DNA from: JBFWWP01 sp050246115
GTDB taxonomy: Bacteria; Planctomycetota; UBA8108; UBA1146; JAJFFE01
Assembly (NCBI GenBank): GCA_050246115.1
Contig: JBFWWP010000013.1
Span: 84,202 to 148,201, forward strand
Direction: 5' to 3'
Length of the DNA: 64,000 nt
A program made the position numbers and the translations under genes. Of this stretch, positions 26,037-35,346 are shown piece after piece. Positions within the stretch are counted from its first letter, which is position 1; each line of letters starts with the position of its first letter. Below the pieces are notes generated by a model. That model was not told the DNA's origin. It was given only the letters and a program-made list of their open reading frames with translations, and ran no database searches.

Positions 26037-28192
26037 CGACACCGATTGCGGCTCCCAGCCCGGAGTCGGCGCACGACGATCGCCGATCGGGCGCCGCCGC
26101 AGCGCAGCATCGCAGCCCGCAGCATCGCCGCCCGCAGTGCGCCGTTCGTCGGTGGCACGTGGTGCGACGCTGGCTTTGGCCCGTCGCGCTCAGCCCTATC
26201 GTCGCTTGGATCGCCCTCGAGTTTCTTTCGTGGGCGTTGCCATTTCCCATCGATCGACTCACGAGTCGACCGGTGAGCGCACGCGTCCTCGACCGCACCG
26301 GGGGTCTCGTGCTCGCGCACGTCGGGCGCGATGATCAGTGGCGCGTCCCGGTGCCGCTGGCGGCAATGAGCCCACATTTGGTGGCGGCAACGATCGCCGT
26401 CGAGGACGAGCGCTTCGAGCACCACGGCGGTGTCGACGTTTGGGCGATTGCGCGCGCCCTCGGCCAGAACGTCGCCGCCGGTCGCATCGTCTCGGGCGCG
26501 AGCACCATCACCATGCAACTGTGTCACATGACCGAGCCCCGCGCGCGCGGTTGGCGCACGAAGATGATGCAAGCGTTCCGCGCCCGTCAGCTCGAGCGCA
26601 TCTGGGACAAGAAACGCATTCTCGAGGCCTACCTGAACGTCGCCCCCTACGGCGGCAACCTGCGCGGAGTCGAGGCCGCTGCGCAGCACTACTTCGGACG
26701 CAGCGCCCGCGACCTCTCCTTGGCCGAAGCCGCGCTGCTAGCGGGCATCCCCCAGTCCCCCAACCGGCTGCGGCCCGATCGCTGCCCCCGAGCCGCAGAG
26801 AGACGCCGCGCAACGGTGTTGCGACGCATGGAGGAAACCGGCGCCATCTCGGGCCCTGAGCGTCAGCGTGCCCTCGCCGAACCCATCCTCGTGGCCGCGC
26901 CCGCCAACCCGGGGCACGAACGTCGACTCGCAGCGCACTTCGGTTGGCTCGCGGTCGAGCGCCGGCCGGCAGGCGGCGTCACGACGCTGTCGCCCACCAC
27001 CCAGCAAGCGGTGGCACGGGTCTGCGAGTCCCACGCGCGCCAACTTCCCTCGCGCAGCGATCTCGCGGTCACTGTGATCGAGATCGACACGGGTGACGTC
27101 GTGGCCATGATCGGCTCCGCGAGCCCGAGCGATCCGATCGACGGACAGGTGAACGGTGCGGTTGCGCGACGCAGTCCGGGCTCCACGTTGAAACCCTTCA
27201 TCTACGCAGCCGCCTTCGCGAGTGGCCGCTTACGTCCCGAATCGCTCATTCCCGATCGACCGCTGGAGCGCGCCGGCTGGCGCCCGCGCAACTTCGATGG
27301 TCGGTTCTTGGGAGAGGTCACTGCTGCGCAGGCCCTGCGGGCTTCGCTCAACGTGCCGGCGATCCGCGTGGCCGAAGAACTCGGCTTGGCGCGCTGCGTC
27401 GGTACCCTGCAATCCGTTGGACTCGCCTTGCCCACGGAGACGGTCGCACGCGGTGGCCTCGCCTTGGTGACTGGCGCGGTCGAAGTGAGCCTGCTCGATC
27501 TCACGAATGCTTATGCGACCTTGGGACGCGGCGGCCTGTTCCAATCGGTTCGCCTGTTCCTCGACGAGCAACCGGGGCAACGCCGCGCGCTGAGCGCGGA
27601 GAGCTGCGCGCACATCGATGCGATCTTGACCCACGGCGGCGGGGCTGGAGCGGGCCCATCGCAACCCTGGTTCATGGCCAAGACCGGCACCAGCTCGGGC
27701 CATCGCGACGCCTGGGCGGTCGGCCACAATGGTCGCTTCGCGATCGGCGTGTGGGTCGGATCCTTCGCCGGGCCCGGCGACCGCGAGTACGTGGGCGCAG
27801 ACGCCGCCGCGCCGCTGCTCGAGCGCCTGTTCGGTCTTCCGGACTTCGGTCGACCCGCCGCTCCGAGGCACGGAACGACCGCGGGCTGCACCGCGGCCGC
27901 CCAACCGAGCGCGCGCGCGGTCACACCGATGGTGTTCGCCGAGAGCACTTCGCTCCGCATTACCGCCCCGGCCGCGGGCGCGCGCCTGATTGCCCGAGAC
28001 GGAGCGGCCTTCGTCGAACTCGCGGCCAATCTCGCTGGCGGCGGGATTTGGTTCATCGACGGCACCGCCTTACCGGGAATGCCCGCACGCACCCGCGTGG
28101 CGCCGGGAAACCACGAAGCGCGGTTCGTCAGCGACGACGGGCGTTCGGCGTCCGCCCGCTTCGTGGTCCTCGCGCGTCTGCCAAGTCGTTAG
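26033..28192 (+). CDS. pbpC: Penicillin-binding protein 1C (transglycosylase/transpeptidase)
   Basis: 719 residues from TTG 26033, overlapping the macroglobulin stop (TTGA). One N-terminal membrane span is at about 46-66. The GT51 glycosyltransferase domain has AVEDERFEHHGG with the catalytic Glu near 124, ASTITMQL and LNVAPYGGNLRGVEAA. The transpeptidase domain has the active-site motif S384-T-L-K387 (GSTLKPFIY) and KTGT at 550-553. A C-terminal BiPBP_C-like beta domain follows (about 635-719). PBP1C usually pairs with alpha-2-macroglobulin and is thought to repair peptidoglycan at breaches. All catalytic motifs are present. Confidence 0.94.
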   Translation: MTTPIAAPSPESAHDDRRSGAAAAQHRSPQHRRPQCAVRRWHVVRRWLWPVALSPIVAWIALEFLSWALPFPIDRLTSRPVSARVLDRTGGLVLAHVGRDDQWRVPVPLAAMSPHLVAATIAVEDERFEHHGGVDVWAIARALGQNVAAGRIVSGASTITMQLCHMTEPRARGWRTKMMQAFRARQLERIWDKKRILEAYLNVAPYGGNLRGVEAAAQHYFGRSARDLSLAEAALLAGIPQSPNRLRPDRCPRAAERRRATVLRRMEETGAISGPERQRALAEPILVAAPANPGHERRLAAHFGWLAVERRPAGGVTTLSPTTQQAVARVCESHARQLPSRSDLAVTVIEIDTGDVVAMIGSASPSDPIDGQVNGAVARRSPGSTLKPFIYAAAFASGRLRPESLIPDRPLERAGWRPRNFDGRFLGEVTAAQALRASLNVPAIRVAEELGLARCVGTLQSVGLALPTETVARGGLALVTGAVEVSLLDLTNAYATLGRGGLFQSVRLFLDEQPGQRRALSAESCAHIDAILTHGGGAGAGPSQPWFMAKTGTSSGHRDAWAVGHNGRFAIGVWVGSFAGPGDREYVGADAAAPLLERLFGLPDFGRPAAPRHGTTAGCTAAAQPSARAVTPMVFAESTSLRITAPAAGARLIARDGAAFVELAANLAGGGIWFIDGTALPGMPARTRVAPGNHEARFVSDDGRSASARFVVLARLPSR

Positions 28193-28301
28193 CTCACGGG
28201 CTTTTCGCTGCGGCCGCCGTGGCCCGCGCTTCGGCGGCCCCCTGCTCCGCTGGGGATGTGGCGGTGCGTTCGGCTCTGCGAGGTTCCCGGCGCGGTTGCG
28301 G

Positions 28302-28315
28302 GTGAGTATACTCAC
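28302..28315. promoter_or_regulatory. 14-bp perfect palindrome in a 299-bp gap
   Basis: GTGAGTATACTCAC is a perfect dyad 176 bp before the start of the sugar dehydrogenase gene. Its centre TATACT would also serve as a -10 box. It may be an operator for that gene (inference). Nothing else recognisable lies in 28193-28491. Confidence 0.35.
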
Positions 28316-28491
28316 GGAGCTCGGGTCGAGGGGGCGACACCGCGATCAACGCCCCGCCCCCAACCGGGAGTTCCCCGAACGCCTCTCCTCGCCACTGCGG
28401 CCGCGCCGCCGCGGCACGGTGAACCGGGCAGCTGGCGTTCCAGGGAGTCGCTCATCTCAGGGTCGATGGAAAGAACGGATCGGGGAAGCCA

Positions 28492-30597
28492 ATGGTGAAT
28501 CAGCGTTTTTGGATGACGATCGGCTGCGGCGTGTTGCTCTTGGCCGCAGGGGGCACGCGCGTCGATGCGGGAGGAACGCCGCTCACTGCGGTGCGGGTAG
28601 CCCAGGGGCTGGGGCAAGCGCTCTATGTCACGAGCCCGCCCAATGACTTCGAGCGCCTCTTCATCGTCCAGCGCACCGGTGTCATCCGCATTCTGAACCT
28701 GGTCACGGGGCAGCTACTGCCCACGGCGTTCTTGAACATCTCGAGTCAAGTGAGCACCACACCGAACGAACGCGGCCTGCTCGGTCTCGCGTTTCACCCG
28801 GACTACGCCAACAACGGCTACTTCTACGTGTGCTTCACGAACACCGCCGGCACCTCGATCATCCGACGGTACACGGCCTCGACCACCAACCCGAACGTGG
28901 CGGACGCAGCCACGTCCTTCACCGTCCTCACCCAGGCTCAACCGGACTGGAACCACAATGGTGGCATGATCTCGTTCGGCCCGGACGGCTATCTGTACGT
29001 GGGCTTCGGAGACGGCGGTGGCGGTGGCGACACGTACAACAACTCCCAGAACATGGGCACGCGCCTCGCCAAGATGCTGCGTATCGACGTCGACGGTCCG
29101 GATGCTTTCCCGAGCGCCAACGACAACTTTGCGATCCCGCCGACGAACCCGTTCGTCGGCGCCGGCAATCCGCTCGACGAGATCTGGGCGGTCGGGCTCC
29201 GCAACCCGTGGCGTTGGAGCTTCGACCGCGTCACGGGCGACCTTTGGATCGGCGACGTGGGCCAAGGCACGTGGGAAGAGATCGACTTCCAACCGGCCGC
29301 GAGTCCCGGGGGTGAGAACTATGGCTGGCGCTGCATGGAGGGCAACCACTGCTTCGGCTCAGCGGTCGGCGCCTGCACCTGCAACTCGACGACCCTCACG
29401 GATCCCATCTGGGAGTACAGCCACACCGCGTCGCGCTGTTCCGTGACGGGTGGTTACGTCTACCGTGGCATGGCCATCCCGGATCTCGACGGCACCTATT
29501 TCTACGCCGAGTACTGCACGGGCGAGATCTGGTCCTTCCGCTACAACGGGGCGACCGTCACCGACTTCGAGGCCCGCACCGCCGAACTCGATCCGCCGGG
29601 CGTCATCACGATCGGCAGCATCTCGAGTTTCGGCGAGGACGCGATGGGCGAACTCTACATCGTCGATCTCGGGGGTGAGGTCTTCAAGATCGTCCCGGCC
29701 AACATCGCGAGCCTCGACTGCAACGGCAACTTCATTGTCGACACCATCGAATTTGCCCTTGGACTCGCGGTCGATTGCAACAACAACAGCTTGCTGGACG
29801 CGTGCGAGATCAACGCCGATGGCACCATCGACTGCGACGACAACGGTCTGATCGACGCGTGCGAGTTCAGCGCGGGTACCGCGCTCGACTGCAACACCAA
29901 CGGCGTGATCGACTCCTGCGACATCGCCGCCGGGACCGCGACGGACTGCAACACCAACGCGCTCCCCGACAGCTGTGAACTCGCGGCCGGGACCGCTCCC
30001 GATTGCAACGCGAATGGCGTGATCGACTCCTGCGACATCGCCGGCGGGCTGATCGACTGCGATGTCGATGGCGTTCCGGACGCATGTCAACTGGCTGCGG
30101 GCACGGCCTTCGACTGCAACACCAATGGCATCCTCGACACCTGCGACATCGCCTTCGGACTGGCCCAGGATTGCAACCTCAACGACATTCCCGACGCCTG
30201 CGAACTCGCGACCGGGGCGCCCGATTGCAACGCGAACGGCATGATCGACTCGTGTGACATTGGTGCCGGTACCTCGCTGGACGCCAACCTGAACGGTGTG
30301 CCCGACGAATGCGACGCGTCGCAACTGGTTCGTGGGGACTGTAACGCCGACGGCGGCTTCAACGTAGCGGACGCAGTGTTCCTGCTCGATTATCTGTTTG
30401 GCTCGTCGGGCACCGTCGCCGAGTGCGAAGACGCGTGCGATCTGAACGATGACAGCGCGCTGAACATCGCCGACGCGGTCGCCGGCCTCAACGGGCTCTT
30501 CGGCGGCGGCGCCTTGCCGCCGGCCCCGCACCCGGCCTGCGGCCCCGACCCGACCGCCGACAACCTCGACTGCTCCCAGTTCGGGCCCTGTCCGTAA
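28492..30597 (+). CDS. Secreted PQQ-dependent sugar dehydrogenase with Cys/Asp calcium-loop repeats and dockerin-like tail
   Basis: 701 residues with GGGGAAGCC before the ATG. A signal peptide covers 1-26. Residues 30-400 are a glucose/sorbosone dehydrogenase (GSDH, six-bladed propeller) domain: GLLGLAFHPDYANNGYFYV, WNHNGGMISFGPDGYLYVGF and GLRNPWRWSFDRVTGDLWIG. Residues about 409-608 hold eleven units of 18-19 residues of the form DCNxNGxxDxCxIAxG; most keep Asp/Asn spacing like thrombospondin-type-3 or EF-hand calcium loops and a Cys pair. Residues 613-701 are the RRGD...ACP-type double dockerin-like module ending GPCP. It is probably an exported or surface aldose dehydrogenase held in shape by calcium. 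Substrate unknown. Confidence 0.85.
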   Translation: MVNQRFWMTIGCGVLLLAAGGTRVDAGGTPLTAVRVAQGLGQALYVTSPPNDFERLFIVQRTGVIRILNLVTGQLLPTAFLNISSQVSTTPNERGLLGLAFHPDYANNGYFYVCFTNTAGTSIIRRYTASTTNPNVADAATSFTVLTQAQPDWNHNGGMISFGPDGYLYVGFGDGGGGGDTYNNSQNMGTRLAKMLRIDVDGPDAFPSANDNFAIPPTNPFVGAGNPLDEIWAVGLRNPWRWSFDRVTGDLWIGDVGQGTWEEIDFQPAASPGGENYGWRCMEGNHCFGSAVGACTCNSTTLTDPIWEYSHTASRCSVTGGYVYRGMAIPDLDGTYFYAEYCTGEIWSFRYNGATVTDFEARTAELDPPGVITIGSISSFGEDAMGELYIVDLGGEVFKIVPANIASLDCNGNFIVDTIEFALGLAVDCNNNSLLDACEINADGTIDCDDNGLIDACEFSAGTALDCNTNGVIDSCDIAAGTATDCNTNALPDSCELAAGTAPDCNANGVIDSCDIAGGLIDCDVDGVPDACQLAAGTAFDCNTNGILDTCDIAFGLAQDCNLNDIPDACELATGAPDCNANGMIDSCDIGAGTSLDANLNGVPDECDASQLVRGDCNADGGFNVADAVFLLDYLFGSSGTVAECEDACDLNDDSALNIADAVAGLNGLFGGGALPPAPHPACGPDPTADNLDCSQFGPCP

Positions 30598-30648
30598 TGC
30601 GGCCATAGCCGCCCTTCGGTGGCCCGGTTCGGATTGCGTAGCGAGAAA

Positions 30649-30687
30649 GAAGGTCCCGTCCGGCGCCACACGCCGGGCGGGACCTTC
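30649..30687 (+). terminator. Strong hairpin after the sugar dehydrogenase gene
   Basis: GAAGGTCCCGTCCGGCG (30649-30665) pairs with CGCCGGGCGGGACCTTC (30671-30687) across a 5-base loop: 17 pairs with one G-U. It lies 52 bp after the stop. There is no long T-run on the plus strand; TTCTTTCTC follows on the minus strand. Confidence 0.65.
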
Positions 30688-30848
30688 GCCATTCCGGAGC
30701 CAATGTTCTGGCGACCTCGCCGCGCGTACTCGCCGATGGGCCATCGAGGCAGCCGCTGGCCTGGTCTTGCCTCTGCCCGGCTCCGCCCGCAGAATGCGAC
30801 CTTCGTCCTGCCCCTGCGAACGACTCGGTCGCCCACGCATGAACGGAA

Positions 30849-32336
30849 GTGAACCTCGTGGAAGATACGGTTCTTCGGTTGTCGCCGGCCCCGGTGTGGC
30901 GCATCTTCGCCGGCATGTCGGCGGTGCCGCGGCCTTCCAAGCGCGAAGAGAAGATCCGCGCTCACATCCATGCGTTGGCCGCCGAGCACGGACTGGTGGC
31001 GCGGCAAGACGCAATCGGCAACATCGTGATCGAGGTACCCGCGACCCCCGGCTACGAGCACGCGCCAACGGTAGTGATCCAGGGACACCTGGACATGGTC
31101 TGCGAGAAGAACCGCGGCACGACGCACGACTTCGACCGCGATCCGATCCGATTGTCGCTCGAGAAGGTCGGAGACGAGACCTTCGTCAAAGCGGACGGCA
31201 CCACCCTCGGCGCGGACAACGGCATCGGCGTGGCCCTCGGCTTGGCGGCAGCGACGTCCGCCGACGTCGTGCACGGGCCGCTCGAACTGCTGCTCACCAC
31301 CGACGAAGAGCAGGGCATGACGGGGGCCAAGGCCCTGGTACCCGAATCCTTCAGCGGTCGAGTCCTGATCAACCTCGACTCCGAGGAAGACGACGCGCTC
31401 TACATTGGCTGCGCCGGCGGCTGCGACACGAGCCTCGTGTGGCGCACGAAACTCGAAGGCGGCGAACCGACCCCGGCACTCGAGATCCATGTCGGTGGCC
31501 TACGCGGCGGTCACTCGGGGTGCGACATCCACCAGAACCGAGGGAACGCGATCCAGTTGCTCGCGCGACTCCTGAGGAGCGCGAGCGCCGAAAGTCCGCA
31601 GCGGATCGTGTCGATCACCGGTGGGAATCTCCGCAATGCGATTCCACGCGAGGCGACGGCGGTGGTCTTCGGTGCTCGCGGCGCCCTCGACCGGGCTGCG
31701 GAGGGCATCCGCGAGGCCGCCCACCTGGAACACTTCGAGCGCGGGATGGAGGTTGCCATCACGAACTCGAACCAGCAACCGACCGACGCCCTGTCCGTCG
31801 CGGACACGCAACGCCTGCTCGACGGCTTGGTGGCCATTCCGAGCGGCGTCATCAGCATGCACCCGAACTTCCCGACCTTGGTTCAGAACTCCAATAACCT
31901 GTCCGTGATCACTTCGACACGATCGGCGGGGCCAGCGCTCGAGGTCCAAGTGAACTGCATGTCGCGCAGCGCGACGATGTCGTGCCTGGAACTCGACAAA
32001 GCCAAGCTCGCCGCGATCGGTCGAGCCACAGGCGCCGCGGCCGTGACGCACTCCGGTCAATACGCCGGTTGGGAGCCCAAGAACGACTCCGCGTTGCTCG
32101 CCACCTGTCGGCGGGTCTACCGCGAGTGCTTCGATCGCGAACCGAGGATCGCCGCGATCCATGCGGGTCTCGAGTGCGGAATCATCGGCTCACGCGTCGA
32201 CCCGACGATGGAGATGATCTCCTTCGGGCCCAACATCACCGGCGCCCACAGTCCCGATGAACGAGTCTCCGTGGAGTCCGTGGCGCGCATCTGGACGTTC
32301 CTGCAAGCCGTGCTGAAGGACCTGGCCGAGCGCTGA
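30849..32336 (+). CDS. pepD: Cytosolic aminoacyl-histidine dipeptidase (peptidase family M20C)
   Basis: 495 residues. A dizinc dipeptidase acting on Xaa-His and other dipeptides in the cytosol. Visible ligand motifs are VIQGHLDMVCE (His and Asp), GTTLGADNGIG (bridging Asp), TTDEEQGMTGA (catalytic Glu and ligand Glu), LINLDSEE and the C-terminal GPNITGAHSPDE (His). The length matches PepD. The N-terminus ...PVWRIFAGMSAVPRPS is diagnostic. GTG 30849 is the longest start; GTG 30858, with GGAAG 9 bases upstream, is at least as likely. There is no signal peptide and no evident partner genes. Confidence 0.93.
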   Translation: MNLVEDTVLRLSPAPVWRIFAGMSAVPRPSKREEKIRAHIHALAAEHGLVARQDAIGNIVIEVPATPGYEHAPTVVIQGHLDMVCEKNRGTTHDFDRDPIRLSLEKVGDETFVKADGTTLGADNGIGVALGLAAATSADVVHGPLELLLTTDEEQGMTGAKALVPESFSGRVLINLDSEEDDALYIGCAGGCDTSLVWRTKLEGGEPTPALEIHVGGLRGGHSGCDIHQNRGNAIQLLARLLRSASAESPQRIVSITGGNLRNAIPREATAVVFGARGALDRAAEGIREAAHLEHFERGMEVAITNSNQQPTDALSVADTQRLLDGLVAIPSGVISMHPNFPTLVQNSNNLSVITSTRSAGPALEVQVNCMSRSATMSCLELDKAKLAAIGRATGAAAVTHSGQYAGWEPKNDSALLATCRRVYRECFDREPRIAAIHAGLECGIIGSRVDPTMEMISFGPNITGAHSPDERVSVESVARIWTFLQAVLKDLAER

Positions 32337-32439
32337 GCCGCGCGCGCACGAGACGGTCGATACACCTCGGCGTCCGGAAGGCGTCGATCGTCGACTCCCC
32401 GAACCCGTCAACTGCCCAACCCCCACGCGAAGAGGAATC

Positions 32440-33540
32440 ATGCAGCGTCGCGACTTCCTGACGAGCACCATCGCGGCCGGAGCCGCGCTCGGAGTCACCG
32501 GGTGCTCCCCGTCGAGCGCGGGACCGGCAGTGCGCACCCAACCCCACGTCCGCTGGCGCCTCGCCTCCTCCTTTCCGCGTTCGCTCGACACGATCTTCGG
32601 CGCTGCCGAGGTGCTGAGTCGGCGCGTGGACGAACTCACGGAGGGGCGCTTCAAGATCGCTGCGACATCGCCCGGAGAAGTGCTGCCCGCGCTCGAGGTG
32701 CTCGACGGGGTGCGCCAGAACGCAGTCGAAGTCGCGCACTCGGCCAGCTACTACTTCATCGGCAAGGAGCCCGCGCTCGCCTTCGACTGCGCAGTCCCCT
32801 TCGGGCTCACCGCCCGCCAGCAGTGCGCTTGGCTGACGCAGGCGGGGGGCCGCGAACTGCTGCAGAAGCACCTCTTCGATCCGTACGACGTGCTTCACTT
32901 TCCAGGCGGCAACACCGGCGTGCAAATGGGGGGTTGGTTCGTCCGGCCACTTCATTCGCTCACCGACCTCAACGGCCTCAAGATGCGCATCCCGGGCTTG
33001 GGGGGCCAAGTGATGAACCGCCTGGGCGCCACACCCTTGGTCCTCCCCGGCGGTGAGATCTACACCTCGCTGGAACGCGGCGCGATCGACGCCACCGAGT
33101 GGGTCGGACCGTACGACGACCAGAAGCTCGGCTTTCATCAGGTGGCCAAACACTACTATTACCCGGGGTGGTGGGAGCCGGGCCCCGCACTCACCTTCTA
33201 CGTGAGTCGCAGCGCGTGGGAGAAACTGCCGCTGTCGTACCAAGGCGCGTTCACCGCGGCCGCAGCCGAGGCCGCACACCGAATGCAGATGGAGTACGAC
33301 GCCAAGAACCCGCCGGCCCTGGCCAGCCTCGTGGAATCCGGCGTGCAACTGCACCCCTTCCCCACGGACATCCTGGTCGCCGCCGAGAAGGCCTTCGACG
33401 AGTACACGGCGGACAAGGTCGCGAACAGCCCGACCTACCGCACGATCCACGAACACTGGAGCGCGTACAAGCGTTCCTCCGACCGTTGGTTCGGGACGGC
33501 AGAGAAGGGCTACCTGGACTTCGCACTGCGCAACCGATGA
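32440..33540 (+). CDS. TRAP transporter solute-binding lipoprotein (DctP family), orphan
   Basis: 366 residues. The leader MQRRDFLTSTIAAGAALGVT carries a twin-arginine motif and a lipobox ending GC (C22), so it is likely Tat-exported and lipidated. The DctP fold is visible in VRWRLASSFPRSLDTIFGAA, LSRRVDELTEGRFKI, LNGLKMRIPGLGGQVM and YTSLERGAIDATEWVGPYDD; the arginine in KMRIPG is the usual carboxylate anchor. Related periplasmic proteins bind 2-oxo acids or similar anions. No DctQ/DctM membrane genes are next to it, so either the permease is elsewhere or the protein serves a different partner. GAAGAGGAATC precedes the ATG. Confidence 0.88.
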   Translation: MQRRDFLTSTIAAGAALGVTGCSPSSAGPAVRTQPHVRWRLASSFPRSLDTIFGAAEVLSRRVDELTEGRFKIAATSPGEVLPALEVLDGVRQNAVEVAHSASYYFIGKEPALAFDCAVPFGLTARQQCAWLTQAGGRELLQKHLFDPYDVLHFPGGNTGVQMGGWFVRPLHSLTDLNGLKMRIPGLGGQVMNRLGATPLVLPGGEIYTSLERGAIDATEWVGPYDDQKLGFHQVAKHYYYPGWWEPGPALTFYVSRSAWEKLPLSYQGAFTAAAAEAAHRMQMEYDAKNPPALASLVESGVQLHPFPTDILVAAEKAFDEYTADKVANSPTYRTIHEHWSAYKRSSDRWFGTAEKGYLDFALRNR

Positions 33541-33984
33541 GGCCCGCGCTCTGCCGCGCGGCTCTCCTCGCGCGGTCTCAGAGCGCGTCGCTGGACACCG
33601 AATGACGACTGTGTGGGTTTTCGGGACATCGCGGTAGACACACTCCACGAGGTCGTTGGTGGCTTCGTTGGCCACCCGCAGCCAATCGTCAGATCCCATG
33701 TAAGAAGGTGAGCACCTTCTCATCCTGTTTCTCTACTGAATCACCCCTCCACAACGCGGCGAAACGTCGACTCGTTTCACAGCCATCGGAACTTGTCGAT
33801 CAAGTCTCGCTGGTGATCCACTCCGGCACTTGCTTTGCGAGGCGCGATTCGTGCCCCGACTCGTCGTGCACCTGCAGGCCCCGAGTTCACTCGCCATGAT
33901 CGGCGACGAACGGGACTCGGCCGTTGTTTTCGGAGCATCGAGTAGCCAACTGGATGCCAAGCCCCCAAGAGGAGATGACGAGCC
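33541..33984. other. 444-bp gap before the cytochrome operon, with a 16-bp dyad plus 2-bp spacer
   Basis: No convincing gene. AGAAGGTG (33703-33710) and CACCTTCT (33713-33720) form an 8+8 perfect dyad with a 2-base centre, better suited to a protein-binding operator than to a terminator. It is 265 bp upstream of the first gene of the electron-transfer operon and 163 bp after the TRAP gene. The minus strand reads MGSDDWLRVANEATNDLVEC near 33700-33605, which could be a gene remnant but has no ribosome-binding site. Confidence 0.4.
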
Positions 33985-35346
33985 ATGCTCGGATGGTCCG
34001 TGCTCATCCTGGTCGGAGTCCTCGGACTCCTGTGGATCTGGCAGCGTCGTCTCGAGTCCCACGCCGCGGACCAGGTCCGCAAGAACTTGGAGGATGCTCG
34101 TGAACGCGGCGTCGACCGAGCCATCGCCCAGCACCCCCTGATCGAGACGCAACGATGTATCGGTTGCGCCAGCTGCATCACTGCCTGCCCGGAGAGCGGG
34201 GTCATCGAGCTGGTGAACGGCGTGGCTCAGGTCGTGTACGGCTCCCGCTGCATCGGCCATGCGAAGTGTGCGGAGGCCTGCCCCGTGGGCGCCCTTCACG
34301 TCGGGCTCGGGACCATCGCCGGTCGCGCCGATCTCCCGATTCTGGACGAGTGGCAACAGACCACCGTACCCGGACTCTTCGTCGCCGGAGAACTTGGTGG
34401 AATCGCCCTCGTCCGCAACGCCATCGAGCAAGGAACTCGTGCAGTCACGCAGATCGCCCGGCAAGCTACCAGGGCCCGCGAGCAACTGAGAGCAGACTCT
34501 CTCGATCTCTTGATCGTCGGCGCTGGACCCGCTGGCCTCGCGGCGAGTCTCAAAGCGCACGAGTGCGGTTTGTCGTACTTGACGATCGACGAGCAAGATC
34601 TCGGGGGCACGGTTCGCAAGTACCCACGCCACAAACTCACGATGACCCAGCCCGTCGACCTGCCGGTTGCTGGCAGGATGGAGCGACGCGAGTACCTCAA
34701 GGAGGAGCTCATCGAGCTCTGGGAGGACATCGCAACGCGCTTCGATCTCCGCCTCGGGCTCGGCACGAAGCTGACCGCAGTCCAACGAGTTGACGGCGGG
34801 TTCCTCTCGAGTACCACACAGGGGGAAATCCGCAGTCGATTCGTCGTTCTCGCGCTCGGGCGTCGCGGGATCCCGCGGCGACTCGGGGTTCCCGGAGAGG
34901 AGCTGGACCACGTCTTCTACCAGCTCGTCGACGCCGCCCACTACCACCACCAACGCCTCTTGGTGGTCGGCGGCGGCGACAGCGCGATCGAGGCAGCCAC
35001 CGCGCTCGCCAACCAACCCGGCAACCAAGTGATGCTCTCCTACCGCAAGGCCCACTTCTTCCGAATCAAACAGCGCAATGAAGAACGACTCCAGGAGTAC
35101 GCACGGGAGGGACGGATCCGGCTGGCGCTATCGTCCGAAGTCCAACGGTTCGAACGAGGGGCGGTCGAACTCACGTTGAGCGGTGAGGATCACCCGCGGG
35201 TCGAGCGACTCGAGAACGACCACGCGTTCATCTTCGCGGGGGGTGAGCCTCCGTATCCGCTACTCAAGCACGCCGGCGTACTCTTCGGCGACAGCATCCG
35301 GCTCGATTCATCAGAGCCCTCGACCTCGACGGCGGGGGCCACTTGA
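33985..35346 (+). CDS. Membrane-anchored ferredoxin/FAD-NAD(P) oxidoreductase (first gene of cytochrome operon)
   Basis: 453 residues; AAGAGGAGATGACGAGCC precedes the ATG. An N-terminal span at 3-20 is followed by a two-cluster ferredoxin domain: CIGCASCITACP (first cluster, four Cys) and CIGHAKCAEACP (second cluster, in which His replaces the second Cys). Next comes a thioredoxin-reductase-like flavoprotein with the FAD loop IVGAGPAGLAASLKA (about 176-190) and a second nucleotide loop VVGGGDSAIEAATALA (about 328-343). The domains imply electron transfer between NAD(P)H, FAD and Fe-S centres at the cytoplasmic face of the membrane. The next gene overlaps by 4 bp. The direction of flow and the physiological donor are not known; the family is recognised only at the fold level. 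Confidence 0.85.
   Translation: MLGWSVLILVGVLGLLWIWQRRLESHAADQVRKNLEDARERGVDRAIAQHPLIETQRCIGCASCITACPESGVIELVNGVAQVVYGSRCIGHAKCAEACPVGALHVGLGTIAGRADLPILDEWQQTTVPGLFVAGELGGIALVRNAIEQGTRAVTQIARQATRAREQLRADSLDLLIVGAGPAGLAASLKAHECGLSYLTIDEQDLGGTVRKYPRHKLTMTQPVDLPVAGRMERREYLKEELIELWEDIATRFDLRLGLGTKLTAVQRVDGGFLSSTTQGEIRSRFVVLALGRRGIPRRLGVPGEELDHVFYQLVDAAHYHHQRLLVVGGGDSAIEAATALANQPGNQVMLSYRKAHFFRIKQRNEERLQEYAREGRIRLALSSEVQRFERGAVELTLSGEDHPRVERLENDHAFIFAGGEPPYPLLKHAGVLFGDSIRLDSSEPSTSTAGAT

Noticed and set aside
33605..33723. Minus-strand frame reading MGSDDWLRVANEATNDLVEC and further
   Set aside because: Protein-like for about 30 codons but without a ribosome-binding site, and it runs into the antisense of the TRAP gene; I treat it at most as a possible remnant.
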